From Serratia symbiotica (lineage in GTDB: Bacteria; Pseudomonadota; Gammaproteobacteria; Enterobacterales; Enterobacteriaceae), in assembly GCA_900155695.1 (NCBI GenBank), contig FUHL01000002.1, positions 120,290 to 184,289 on the forward strand: a stretch of DNA of 64,000 bases. Direction: 5' to 3'. The translations under genes and the position numbers were made by a program. Shown piece by piece: positions 55,529-64,000 of the stretch (position 1 is the first letter of the stretch; the number at the start of each line of letters is the position of its first letter). Below the pieces are notes generated by a model that saw only the letters and a list, made by a program, of their open reading frames with translations, did not search any database and was not told where the DNA came from.

Positions 55529-57274
55529 TTATTTTTTCGCTAAAATTTGGTTAAGCGAGCATACTTCTTCACGTTCTGCTTGGCTTAAGCCATGAGTTCT
55601 CGCTTGTGCAATCAGTGCTTCTAGACGATGTTCTAATACTGAGTCATATAAGTTAGATAAGGTATCCACAAAAGTTTGTTTTACCATATCTTCATCTATC
55701 ATATGGTTCCATATCGCTAATGTTTCAAGCTGTTGACGAAATTTGTTCTCGCGATAGAACTCTAATAATTGTCCAGTAGTTAATTCAGGATAGGCTAAAC
55801 AGGTTTGTACTAATTCAATAAATAGGGGTAATCCTGCTTTTTTACTCTGCTTCAATCCTTCGAGTGATGGAATAAGTGTAGCTAAAAATGGGTTTTGTAC
55901 CAATAATCCTATAAGTATACGCATGGTTGTGTTTTTTAGTTTTGGCACCTGATAAGACTTTATATTTTTAATCTGTCTACTGAGTAACTTTTCTAATTGA
56001 AATTCGTCAGGTATTCCTAATTTTAGCCCTAATTGTTGTCTTAAAGACAGACGCAATGTTTCACTAGGTATTAATTGTATCATAGGAATTGCCAATGCAC
56101 TCAGTTTTGTGCGTCCATCAGGGCTACTCAGATCTACTTGTGGCATTAAAGTTTCGAACAAAAAAGAAGACAGTGGCTGCGCCACTTCGATTCGTTGTTC
56201 GATAGCTATTTTACCTTCTTTTCGTATTAATGTGTCTGGGTCTTCTCCATCAGGTAAAAACATGAACCGTAACTGCTTCCCATCGTATAAATAAGGCAGC
56301 ACATTTTTTAACATGCGCCATGCTGCTGTACGCCCTGCTTGATCACCATCGTAGCAACAAATAACGTTGTCAGTGGTACGAAATAGTAATTGAATATGTT
56401 CCGGAGATGTGGCGGTACCAAGGGTAGCTACAGCATAATCGATACCGTATTGCGCTAATGCAACCACATCCATATAACCTTCGACTAGAAGGAGCCGATG
56501 AAGGCTCATATGTTTTTGCTTTGCTTCATATAATCCATATAATTGCTGGCTTTTATGAAATATTTCTGTTTCTGGTGAGTTTAAGTATTTAGGCCTCCCC
56601 TCGCCAATGACACGCCCGCCAAAAGCAATAACTCTACCACGCCTGTCATGGACAGGGAACATGACACGATTACGGAAACGATCATAGTATCGTCCACTAT
56701 AGTTAGTTGCTAACATGCCTGCATCGTTTAAACTGTTAAGAGAATCATTATTAAGACCAAAACGTTTTAATGCGACATCCCATCCGGCCGGGGAAAAGCC
56801 GATAGCAAAATGACGAATAATATTATCATTCAATCCACGTTGTTGCAGGTAGTTAAGTGCTAATATTCCAGTAGATTGATAGAGAGAGTGCTGATAAAAT
56901 AGGCTAAGTTGTTCCATCAGTTGATATAAAATTTGTCTTTTATGACATTTACTTTTAGTAAATCTATTACCTCTATCATATGGCACTTCTAGTCCGTGTA
57001 GAATTGCTAGTTCTTCTATTGTTTCAACAAACTCAAGATTATCGTAATGCATCAAAAAATTAACAGCGTTACCGTGTGCACCACACCCAAAACAGTAATA
57101 AAATTGCTTATCGGCATTGACGGTAAACGATGGTGTCTTTTCATGGTGAAATGGACAGCAGGCATGGTAATTTTTACCTTGTCTTTTTAATTTCATGCGC
57201 GTGTCTATTAAAGCAATAATGTCAGTGCGAGCTAACAAATCATTTATAAATAAGCTCGGAATTTGTCCAACCAT
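55529..57274 (-). CDS. dnaG: DNA primase
   Basis: Makes RNA primers at the replication fork. The product is 581 residues, the E. coli length. The N-terminal zinc-binding domain is CCPFHHEKTPSFTVNADKQF with the CFGCGAHG knuckle (about 39-67). The TOPRIM core is LLLVEGYMDVVALAQYG (catalytic Glu) and CCYDGDQAGRTAAW (about 260-320). The C-terminal DnaB-interaction domain is present and ends SLNQILAKK. It lies between rpsU and rpoD as in E. coli, with an intrinsic terminator in the rpsU-dnaG gap that would lower its dose relative to S21. Confidence 0.97.
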   Translation of the reverse strand: MVGQIPSLFINDLLARTDIIALIDTRMKLKRQGKNYHACCPFHHEKTPSFTVNADKQFYYCFGCGAHGNAVNFLMHYDNLEFVETIEELAILHGLEVPYDRGNRFTKSKCHKRQILYQLMEQLSLFYQHSLYQSTGILALNYLQQRGLNDNIIRHFAIGFSPAGWDVALKRFGLNNDSLNSLNDAGMLATNYSGRYYDRFRNRVMFPVHDRRGRVIAFGGRVIGEGRPKYLNSPETEIFHKSQQLYGLYEAKQKHMSLHRLLLVEGYMDVVALAQYGIDYAVATLGTATSPEHIQLLFRTTDNVICCYDGDQAGRTAAWRMLKNVLPYLYDGKQLRFMFLPDGEDPDTLIRKEGKIAIEQRIEVAQPLSSFLFETLMPQVDLSSPDGRTKLSALAIPMIQLIPSETLRLSLRQQLGLKLGIPDEFQLEKLLSRQIKNIKSYQVPKLKNTTMRILIGLLVQNPFLATLIPSLEGLKQSKKAGLPLFIELVQTCLAYPELTTGQLLEFYRENKFRQQLETLAIWNHMIDEDMVKQTFVDTLSNLYDSVLEHRLEALIAQARTHGLSQAEREEVCSLNQILAKK

Positions 57275-57306
57275 AAGACCCGCTTGATTAATTTATAAAC
57301 AATAAT

Positions 57307-57332
57307 CCGCGCATTCTTTGCTGAATACGCGG
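57307..57332 (-). terminator. Hairpin between rpsU and dnaG (attenuating terminator)
   Basis: 57332-57323 and 57316-57307 form a 10-bp stem on the minus strand (CCGCGTATTC with GAATGCGCGG, one G-T pair) with a 6-base loop, followed by ATTATTGTTT. The GC-rich base is exceptional for this window. E. coli has the partial terminator T1 in the same gap, which sets the rpsU to dnaG ratio; the U-run here is weak, as suits partial termination. Confidence 0.65.
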
Positions 57333-57418
57333 TCTTTAGTATGGAATTATTAAGTTTACAAAAACAATTACAATTAATCACTCACATTAATATAGTGTGC
57401 CACTATATTGTTCAGTAA

Positions 57419-57973
<555 letters not shown>

Positions 57974-58990
57974 ATGAGAGTACTTGGAATTGAAACATCT
58001 TGTGATGAAACTGGTGTTGCAGTGTATGACAAAAAAGATGGGTTATTAGCTAATCAATTAGCTAGCCAGTTTAAACTGCATGCTGAGTACGGTGGAGTGG
58101 TTCCCGAATTGGCTTCCCGTGATCATGTGCGTAAAATAATACCATTAATACAGGCTACGCTAAAGGAAGCTAATCTCGCTTCTGCTGATATTAATGCTGT
58201 TGCTTATACTGCGGGGCCAGGTCTAGTAGGTGCACTACTGGTTGGAGCTATTGTAGGACGTGCTTTAGCTTTTGCTTGGAATGTTCCATCAGTGCCAGTT
58301 CATCATATGGAAGGCCACCTATTAGCAGTAATGATGTTAGAAGGTAACCTACCTACTTTCCCATGTGTTGCTTTATTAGTTTCAGGAGGGCATACTCAAT
58401 TAATTAGTGTGACTGGCATAGGTCAATACAAATTATTAGGGGAGTCCATGGATGACGCCGCTGGTGAAGCATTTGATAAAACTGCTAAACTGCTTGGATT
58501 AAATTATCCAGGAGGGGCTCTGCTGTCAAAAATAGCACAACAGGGGGTAGTCAATCGATTTACTTTCCCACGGCCAATGACAGATCGTCCTGGATTAGAT
58601 TTTAGTTTCTCTGGTCTCAAAACGTTTGCTGCTAATACGATTCGATCAAATAGCAGCGACAATCAAACATGTGCAGATATTGCCCTTGCTTTTGAAGAAG
58701 CTGTAGTTGATACATTAGTAATTAAATGTAAACGTGCATTAGAGCAAACTGGATTCAAAAATTTAGTTATAGCGGGCGGTGTTAGCGCTAATTGTAGATT
58801 ACGTGATAAACTTACCACTATGATGCGTAAACGTGGAGAAAATGTATTTTATGCTTGCCCTAAATTTTGTACAGATAACGGTGCAATGATTGCTTGTGCT
58901 GGCATGGTAAGATTGAAAAACAGTGCTGATTGGGGACTAAGTGTTAAAGTACGGCCAAGATGGTCATTGACAGAATTGCCCACTATATAA
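57974..58990 (+). CDS. tsaD: tRNA N6-adenosine threonylcarbamoyltransferase TsaD
   Basis: Transfers the threonylcarbamoyl group to A37 of tRNAs reading ANN codons, together with TsaB and TsaE. The product is 338 residues (E. coli 337), starting [20 protein letters not shown]. Metal ligands are in [12 protein letters not shown] (about residues 110-115), and the ASKHA nucleotide motifs are [24 protein letters not shown] and [12 protein letters not shown]. It is divergent from rpsU. tsaE lies at 26062, so two of the three late-step genes are in this window; tsaB is not. Confidence 0.97.
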   Translation: MRVLGIETSCDETGVAVYDKKDGLLANQLASQFKLHAEYGGVVPELASRDHVRKIIPLIQATLKEANLASADINAVAYTAGPGLVGALLVGAIVGRALAFAWNVPSVPVHHMEGHLLAVMMLEGNLPTFPCVALLVSGGHTQLISVTGIGQYKLLGESMDDAAGEAFDKTAKLLGLNYPGGALLSKIAQQGVVNRFTFPRPMTDRPGLDFSFSGLKTFAANTIRSNSSDNQTCADIALAFEEAVVDTLVIKCKRALEQTGFKNLVIAGGVSANCRLRDKLTTMMRKRGENVFYACPKFCTDNGAMIACAGMVRLKNSADWGLSVKVRPRWSLTELPTI

Positions 58991-59807
58991 AGTACAGTAT
59001 TGGGTCATGTTTTTCCTGTATTTACATCTAAAAATTTTATTATTAACTGCCTTGCTTTAAATATTTTAAAAGAAAGTATAAAATAATGCCCTCGCTGATT
59101 GCGAGCCACATTATATATTAAACTTTTTCTCATTCTAGTGTATAGAACATTTAGAATGGATAGACAGTGTCAATACTATGTAAGGTACACTATAAATTAA
59201 CCTACTAGGTACGAAAGTGTATTTTGAGGTTACTCTGTAAGGGATTATACATACTACTATGTGATTACACTCTACTACCTTAATAGTAGTTATGTAAATT
59301 ATTATGCCATCTTATGCAGATAATAAAATTTTTACAGATATGCAAATATAGCATTAAAGATTATTGCTATGCCCGCTTTATGATTACTGATAAGTAAGAT
59401 GTTTTAATCAATTTAGCCCAAATATATAGTGCTTAACATGCGTCTAAAAGTAGAAAATAGAAAACTATAATTTACATGTAAGACTTGACTATCTGCATTT
59501 CTTACATACATATGAAGTATACCATTGCTTCAATATCCTTTAGGTAATAAAATGTATAATATGTAAAAGTTACGTGGGTAATGTATTCATAAATTACATT
59601 CATGTGGAGTGAATACATCAGGATCTCGTGAATTAGCATTCAAAAAATAATCCGCATAGAAATACAAAAATAATAATATCGCGTAAAATAATATTTATGA
59701 CAAAATTATTTTGAATACCTATTAATGCATACGAAATATCTATTTATAATATGTATATATATTACTAGAAATGTTACCTAAAAAGAAAAATATTAGAGAA
59801 CAAAGTG
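58991..59807. other. 0.8-kb stretch where E. coli has plsY; possible eroded remnant
   Basis: Non-coding. On the minus strand, the orientation expected for plsY, HKAGIAIIFNAIF at about 59345-59385 resembles E. coli GKGAAVAVLIFDVL and IFVFLCG at about 59645-59665 resembles ILIAYLCG, but the distance between them is larger than in PlsY. A compound hairpin at 59083-59114 (ATAATG/CATTAT around CTCGC/GCGAG) lies about 90 bases past tsaD. Weak evidence only. Confidence 0.3.
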
Positions 59808-60167
59808 ATGGATATCATTTTTATTGAAGAACTAACTGTAATCACAACAATTGGAGTTTATGATTGGGAAAAAAATATTCATCAAAAGCTGATTTTTGAT
59901 ATTGAAATGGGCTTTGATAACCGTAAAATCACTTCTAGTGAGAATATCAATGATTATTTAAGTTATGCTGATATCTGCGATGCTATTATTCAGTATGTCG
60001 AACCTAACTTTTTCACTTTAGTCGAGCAAGTGGCAGAAGGATTATCGGAGATATTGCTTGAACGCTTTCATGCTCCCTGGATGCGTATTAAGGTTAGCAA
60101 GCCCGGTGCTGTTGTACATGCTAGTCAGGTTGGTGTAATTATTGAACGGGGATCACGTTTTGAGTGA
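59808..60167 (+). CDS. folB: Dihydroneopterin aldolase
   Basis: Cleaves 7,8-dihydroneopterin to the hydroxymethyl-dihydropterin precursor of folate. The product is 119 residues (E. coli 122). I use the ATG at 59808 (MDIIFIEELTVITTIGVYDW); a GTG directly before it is in frame. Catalytic residues are the Glu in GVYDWE and the Lys in RIKVSKPGAV; LSYADICDAI is also conserved, and the end IIERGSRF matches. Flanking E. coli genes (plsY, uppP) are missing or fossil. Other folate genes are not in view. Confidence 0.95.
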   Translation: MDIIFIEELTVITTIGVYDWEKNIHQKLIFDIEMGFDNRKITSSENINDYLSYADICDAIIQYVEPNFFTLVEQVAEGLSEILLERFHAPWMRIKVSKPGAVVHASQVGVIIERGSRFE

Positions 60168-60553
60168 TGCTCTAAAATTTTATTTTGTATGATAATGTTA
60201 TTCATTTCTATATTTTGGTGATATTTGCGATTTTTTATTATTAAGTCGCTATTACTAGAACTGAATTTAAAACAGATAAAACGTCATGACCTATACATAT
60301 TAAGTGAGGAAAGTAAGTAATAAAAAGCATAAAAATTAAAAAATAAAATATCTTAAAAGAAATATACTGTATGCACTGATAGATATTAATCTTATCATCA
60401 ATTATGTATCGGTCTTTAATCGTCTTCATGCGTATACCATAGGGCATATATCTATTTTCTAGTTATTAATTTAAATGGTCTTTTCGCTTTTATAGAACCT
60501 TTATTATTAAACTACATTATTAAAAATTCATTATAGTGTGTTATGACCATTGA
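60168..60553. other. Spacer between convergent folB and cca
   Basis: E. coli has uppP (bacA) here on the folB side. Only a short possible fossil of its C-terminus is readable (listed separately). A minus-strand frame at 60241-60447 is an AT-rich, hydrophobic chance frame. Confidence 0.5.
60404..60470 (+). pseudogene. uppP: Possible uppP (bacA) C-terminal remnant
   Basis: The plus strand reads SLIVFMRIP, stop, GIYLFSS, comparable with E. coli QLIKRISFIPFAIYRFIV at the C-terminus of undecaprenyl pyrophosphate phosphatase. Position and strand are those of bacA, between folB and cca. The match is short, and E. coli has no comparable overlap elsewhere, so synteny carries much of the weight. Confidence 0.35.
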
Positions 60554-61786
60554 CTAAATGATCTTTTGAGTTAATTTCCAGTTGGTTAGAGCTTGTTGGC
60601 GACAGCGTCTAAGTTCGTCACGTATCGCCCAGCCATGCAAGCCTCTAGAGATGACGTCCTGAATGGATACTGTATTTGCTATATGATAGGCTTGACGAAG
60701 ATATTCTCCTTGTAGATATATCTTGTTATTTCCACACGTAGCACTACGTACATCTGCTTCGCTAGTTAGAATCATCTGCTCAAGTCTATGTGGTTTTCTC
60801 CATACATCAATAGCATCAAATAAATTGAGCAATATTTGTGGCTTTAGTTTTTCCGCTCGACAAATTAAATGATGATATTTGGAAACTAGCTTGGCTACAT
60901 TGCACACTTGATTAGGTATGCGTAATCTCTTACAAAATGCTGCTACTACATGGTCACTAGCTCGCCGAGCGCTGTGATTATCTAACCAACACTCTTGAGG
61001 TTGTAAGTACTGAGTAAGATCGTGACATAGCGCAGAGAAACGTACCTCAACTTCTGGACTGAGTTGAGCAGCAATAGCCAGTCTTATCATAGCGCGAACG
61101 TTGTTATTAATTTTTGCATGTTGTTTAGCAAGTGCTGATGCCTTAAACAAAGCATCAATTTCGGGGAATAAGACAACTAGTGCATCGCATTTACGCAATA
61201 CTTGAAAATATACATGTGGATTTCGGCTTTGTAGTGCTTTCTCAGTTTCTTTCCATATACGTTCAGCTGTGAGCGACATTATTTCACTGCTATGTGCCAT
61301 ATAGCGCATTAATTCAAGTGTTTCATCAGCAATGCTAAATCCTATATGAGCAAAGCGCGCTGCAAAGCGCGCTACACGCAATACACGTAGTGGATCTTCA
61401 CTAAAAGAATTGGAAACATGCCGCAATTTACGCGCCTGCAAATCTGCAATACCTTGATAAGGGTCGATCAGTACACCATCTAAAGAACGAGCAATAGCAT
61501 TAATGGTCAAATCGCGTCTCATAAGGTCGTCTTCCAGTGTAATATCAGGTGCTGTTAAGCAAGTAAAACCGGTATAACCGTGACTAGATTTATATTCCGT
61601 ACGTGCTAGCGCATATTCTTCATGGGTATCTGGATGGAGGAAAACTGGAAAGTTTTTACCGACCTGTTGATAACCCATTGCAAGCAGTTCTTCTGGTGTG
61701 GCTCCCACTATAACCCAATCGTGGTCAAATACAGATATATTAAGTAAACTATCACGAACTGCGCCGCCTACTAAGTAAACCTTCAC
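60554..61786 (-). CDS. cca: CCA tRNA nucleotidyltransferase
   Basis: Adds or repairs the 3' CCA of tRNAs. The product is 410 residues (E. coli 412), starting [20 protein letters not shown]. The nucleotidyltransferase core is intact: GGAVRD, catalytic DHDW, the [10 protein letters not shown] motif and the template helix [16 protein letters not shown]. The C-terminal HD phosphohydrolase domain is degenerate: E. coli HDLGKG reads HDLTQY, the HHGH motif is missing, and a later HD reads HH. It therefore probably keeps CCA addition but not the phosphatase or phosphodiesterase activities. It is needed here because tRNA-Ile2 does not encode CCA. Codons from about 55 to 97 recur as an exact copy at 63874-64000. 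Confidence 0.96.
   Translation of the reverse strand: MKVYLVGGAVRDSLLNISVFDHDWVIVGATPEELLAMGYQQVGKNFPVFLHPDTHEEYALARTEYKSSHGYTGFTCLTAPDITLEDDLMRRDLTINAIARSLDGVLIDPYQGIADLQARKLRHVSNSFSEDPLRVLRVARFAARFAHIGFSIADETLELMRYMAHSSEIMSLTAERIWKETEKALQSRNPHVYFQVLRKCDALVVLFPEIDALFKASALAKQHAKINNNVRAMIRLAIAAQLSPEVEVRFSALCHDLTQYLQPQECWLDNHSARRASDHVVAAFCKRLRIPNQVCNVAKLVSKYHHLICRAEKLKPQILLNLFDAIDVWRKPHRLEQMILTSEADVRSATCGNNKIYLQGEYLRQAYHIANTVSIQDVISRGLHGWAIRDELRRCRQQALTNWKLTQKII
61497..61623. repeat. Original copy of the cca segment repeated at the window end
   Basis: These 127 bases, inside cca, are identical to 63874-64000 in the same orientation, offset 2377 bases. The first four (GCAT) are shared with the 16S sequence at the junction. 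Confidence 0.97.
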
Positions 61787-62751
61787 ATATCACTCCTACA
61801 TGTTGCTTTGATAATTTGTTCATTATATGATATGAATCATTGATATCAGTGTTAGTCGAATGCTAAAAATAGAATAAAATCGACATTATTTCATACAATA
61901 GTTGTTGAAATATCTTGAATTGGTGATCTCTACTAATCTTATAGGATGGTATTAAAATCTAGAGTTTTAAATGTACTGGAACCATGTCACTAATAGTAGT
62001 GATATTGACTTAGATATGTATAGATTTAAGTCAGTATTAATGATTAATAATATGCATCGGTATAGCACCAATGCTATGTAATACTGGTATTAGGCTAGTT
62101 GGCATATAATAATCACAGACGTTTCTTACTATCTATGCTATAGATTACGTTTTACAGTCTAATGATAACTGCAAGGATCGTTGCTTGCCAGCTTCACCAA
62201 GAGCGAAGAAATTTATCTTAGATGAATATAACTTTTATACTAACAGTATAATAACAGCATAATAAACAAGACAGAAAAGAATAGATGCAACTAACTTGAG
62301 AGCATATTGTGTGGGGAATTTTGTCTATAAGCAGCTATAATATCGATGTTGTCTAGTGGTACGTTAACTTTCATATTGAATCTAGAGAAGAAAACAGAAA
62401 ATTCAGGGATAATGAAAGCGTACCGATAGACACTGTTACGGCCTTGAAAAGATCAATACTTTAAATTAAGGGATATTTTAAAATATCTATAATATAATTA
62501 ATATTATTAATATCATATTAAATAGTAATATATTAAATATAATTTATTTAGCTGCTAATTTGTAATTTAATAACCAGCAAATTATCAGCGATATATTTTT
62601 TAATATATAGATGTTGGGTTCTGTTAGTTTAGATATCTTAATATAAACGGTCTTTAAATTAATAAATAGTCCTGAAGTAATAATTAATTACATGCTTCTT
62701 GTTATATAACTAGGATTCTATTGATACATTTTATATCCTCGGAATACAGTA
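61787..62751. other. 0.97-kb AT-rich stretch between divergent cca and gmhB
   Basis: No frame over 60 codons. E. coli has metN divergent from gmhB; I could not read a MetN fossil. Promoters for cca and gmhB should lie here but are not distinct. Confidence 0.5.
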
Positions 62752-63339
62752 ATGATGGAATGCGTTCCAGCTATTTTTATCGATCGTGATGGTACGATTA
62801 ATGTTGATCATGGTTACGTTTACGAAATTAATCGCTTTCAATTTATTGATGGTGTCATTAATGCCTGTCATACACTAAAAAGAATGGGTTTCAAACAAGT
62901 TTTAATCACTAATCAGTCTGGTATTGCACGTGGAAAGTTTAGTGAAAAACAATTTATTTTCTTAACTAAATGGATGAATTGGTTTTTAGCGCATTATGGT
63001 GTTGAGTTTGATAGGATCTATTATTGTCCACATCATCCAGAGGCAATAATAAAAAAATACTGTCAAGTATGCTACTGTCGCAAACCACAGCCAGGAATGT
63101 TATTACATGCGCTACATGAGCTCAATATTGACATTTCTTCTTCTTATATAGTGGGTGATAAGCTGGAAGATATTCAAGCAGGTAGAGCAGTTGGTATAGG
63201 CACGACAGTTTTAGTTCGTAGCGGACAATCACTAACAGAAAAAGGTAAAGAATTAGCTCATTGGGTATTAAATAGCTTTGCAGATTTACCAGATGCTATT
63301 AAAAAACGGATTTATATAGATGAATTGAATAAGTCATAA
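62752..63339 (+). CDS. gmhB: D-glycero-beta-D-manno-heptose 1,7-bisphosphate 7-phosphatase
   Basis: HAD phosphatase in ADP-heptose synthesis for lipopolysaccharide inner core. The product is 195 residues (E. coli 191), starting [23 protein letters not shown] motif I is FIDRDGTIN, motif [12 protein letters not shown], and motif [14 protein letters not shown] and [11 protein letters not shown]. The zinc loop ligands are in YYCPHHPE and CQVCYC. Its place directly before the rRNA operon is the E. coli gmhB-rrnH arrangement. It implies that a heptose-containing LPS core is still made, if the other gmh genes exist. Confidence 0.96.
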   Translation: MMECVPAIFIDRDGTINVDHGYVYEINRFQFIDGVINACHTLKRMGFKQVLITNQSGIARGKFSEKQFIFLTKWMNWFLAHYGVEFDRIYYCPHHPEAIIKKYCQVCYCRKPQPGMLLHALHELNIDISSSYIVGDKLEDIQAGRAVGIGTTVLVRSGQSLTEKGKELAHWVLNSFADLPDAIKKRIYIDELNKS

Positions 63340-63463
63340 GGAATTACGATAAGCTAATATTAATGCTGGTAATTTTTCCTCATGTATTTAGAATACTTTT
63401 ATACTCATGTTCGTGTTTTAAAGAAACGTCACTAAGTCATGAAATAAAAATTTCAATAATAGC

Positions 63464-63491
63464 TTGACTATTTAGAAAAAATACGTATCAT
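63464..63491 (+). promoter_or_regulatory. rRNA operon promoter (P2-like)
   Basis: TTGACT (63464-63469), 16-base spacer, TATCAT (63486-63491). The sequence resembles E. coli rrn P2 (TTGACT, 16 bases, TATTAT) in boxes and spacing. It is about 205 bases before mature 16S. No upstream P1-like promoter is evident between gmhB and this site. Confidence 0.78.
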
Positions 63492-63532
63492 GTGCAATTA
63501 GAAGGTTTTAATAGTAGTAAATTTTGCTACTA

Positions 63533-63543
63533 GCTCTTTAACA
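63533..63543 (+). promoter_or_regulatory. boxA antitermination element of the rRNA leader
   Basis: GCTCTTTAACA, followed by ATTTATCAGATAATCTGTGT, is almost identical to the E. coli rrn leader. boxA binds NusB-S10 for antitermination. A small GTGGG/CCCAC hairpin follows it. Confidence 0.85.
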
Positions 63544-63697
63544 ATTTATCAGATAATCTGTGTGGGTACCCCACGAGACAATGTCATATCCCTTTAGAGG
63601 GGCTATAATATCAAGTCTTGAAGATCAACTAACTGAATACCATTCATACAGTAAATCTTTAAGCATTGCTTCATATTTTTGAAGCAGATCAAGCTTT

Positions 63698-63877
63698 AAA
63701 TTTAAGAGTTTGATCATGGCTCAGATTGAACGCTAGCGGCAGGCCTAACACATGCAAGTCGAGCGGTAGCACAAGAGGGTTTTCTCTCTTGGTGACGAGC
63801 GGCGAACGGGTGAGTAATGTCTGGGAAACTACCTAATGGAGGGGGATAACTATTGGAAACGATAGCTAATACCGCAT
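63698..63877 (+). rRNA. rrs: 16S ribosomal RNA, 5' 180 bases only
   Basis: Begins at AAATTTAAGAGTTTGATCATG and continues through the conserved GCTCAGATTGAACGCT, AACACATGCAAGTCGAGCGG, GACGAGCGGCGAACGGGTGA and GATAGCTAATACCGCAT segments (helices of domain I including V1). After GCAT (63874-63877) the sequence stops being rRNA; E. coli would continue AACGTCGCAAGACC. What follows is an exact copy of cca sequence. The gene is therefore broken in this sequence, by rearrangement or by misassembly. Confidence 0.95.
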
Positions 63878-64000
63878 TAATGGTCAAATCGCGTCTCATA
63901 AGGTCGTCTTCCAGTGTAATATCAGGTGCTGTTAAGCAAGTAAAACCGGTATAACCGTGACTAGATTTATATTCCGTACGTGCTAGCGCATATTCTTCAT
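63874..64000. repeat. Exact second copy of a cca segment fused to 16S rRNA
   Basis: 127 bases (123 beyond the shared GCAT) identical to 61497-61623, same orientation, running to the window edge. The join to 16S has a 4-base microhomology. The minus strand of this copy reads the cca codons that include [10 protein letters not shown]. Confidence 0.97.

Noticed and set aside
60241..60447. 68-codon minus-strand frame between folB and cca
   Set aside because: Low-complexity Ile/Phe/Tyr-rich translation without a ribosome site.
63714..63899. 61-codon minus-strand frame at the window end
   Set aside because: Its start is the copied cca segment and the rest is antisense 16S rRNA; product of the chimeric junction.

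Overview
The window reads as chromosome of a reduced-genome gammaproteobacterial insect endosymbiont of the enterobacterial line. Almost every protein aligns to its Escherichia coli counterpart from memory, and gene order follows E. coli block by block. The sequence is very AT-rich outside genes, intergenic stretches of 1-2.6 kb are common, and several of these hold decayed genes exactly where E. coli has the intact gene. The combination fits Candidatus Baumannia cicadellinicola (sharpshooter symbiont) or a close relative. That name is an inference; the window alone does not prove the genus.

Layout. 1-454: 5' part of ompR (minus). 3078-5075: pgl and ybhA, divergent, as in E. coli. 7117-10230: guaB-guaA (GMP synthesis). 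10472-17456 (minus): rplI-rpsR-priB-rpsF, rlmB, rnr, nsrR relic, purA. 17789-26526 (minus): hflC-hflK, hflX and hfq relics, miaA-mutL-amiB-tsaE. 27250-34575: orn (minus), rsgA pseudogene, psd-mscM (plus), epmA (minus). 36275-37355: dusB relic and intact fis. 38411-44302 (minus): ispH, fkpB relic, lspA-ileS, ribF. 44683: rpsT (plus). 45495-48600 (minus): dnaJ-dnaK with a textbook sigma-32 promoter. 51228: talB (plus). 53123-57634 (minus): tRNA-Ile2(CAU), rpoD, dnaG, rpsU. 57974-60167 (plus): tsaD and folB. 60554-61786 (minus): cca. 62752 (plus): gmhB, followed by an rrn promoter, leader and the first about 180 bases of 16S rRNA.

About 41 kb of the 64 kb is intact coding sequence by my count (38 protein genes, 1 tRNA). 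Functions kept are core ones: translation (ribosomal proteins, IleRS, tRNA modification by MiaA and TsaD/TsaE, RlmB, EpmA), replication and transcription (DnaG, RpoD, Fis, PriB), chaperones, purine, riboflavin, folate and isoprenoid steps, envelope upkeep (Psd, AmiB, LspA, MscM, GmhB, OmpR) and RNA decay (RNase R, Orn). The losses are regulatory or accessory: Hfq, HflX, NsrR, RsgA, DusB, FkpB and probably UppP.

The most notable observations are: (1) the 16S rRNA gene breaks off at base 63877 into an exact copy of part of cca, with a 4-base microhomology at the join; (2) orn has no canonical start codon although its catalytic N-terminus is intact; (3) readable fossils of hfq, hflX, nsrR, dusB, rsgA and fkpB lie in syntenic positions; (4) the long non-coding stretches contain several long perfect inverted repeats. 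I found no CRISPR array, insertion sequence, prophage or convincing unknown multi-gene system.
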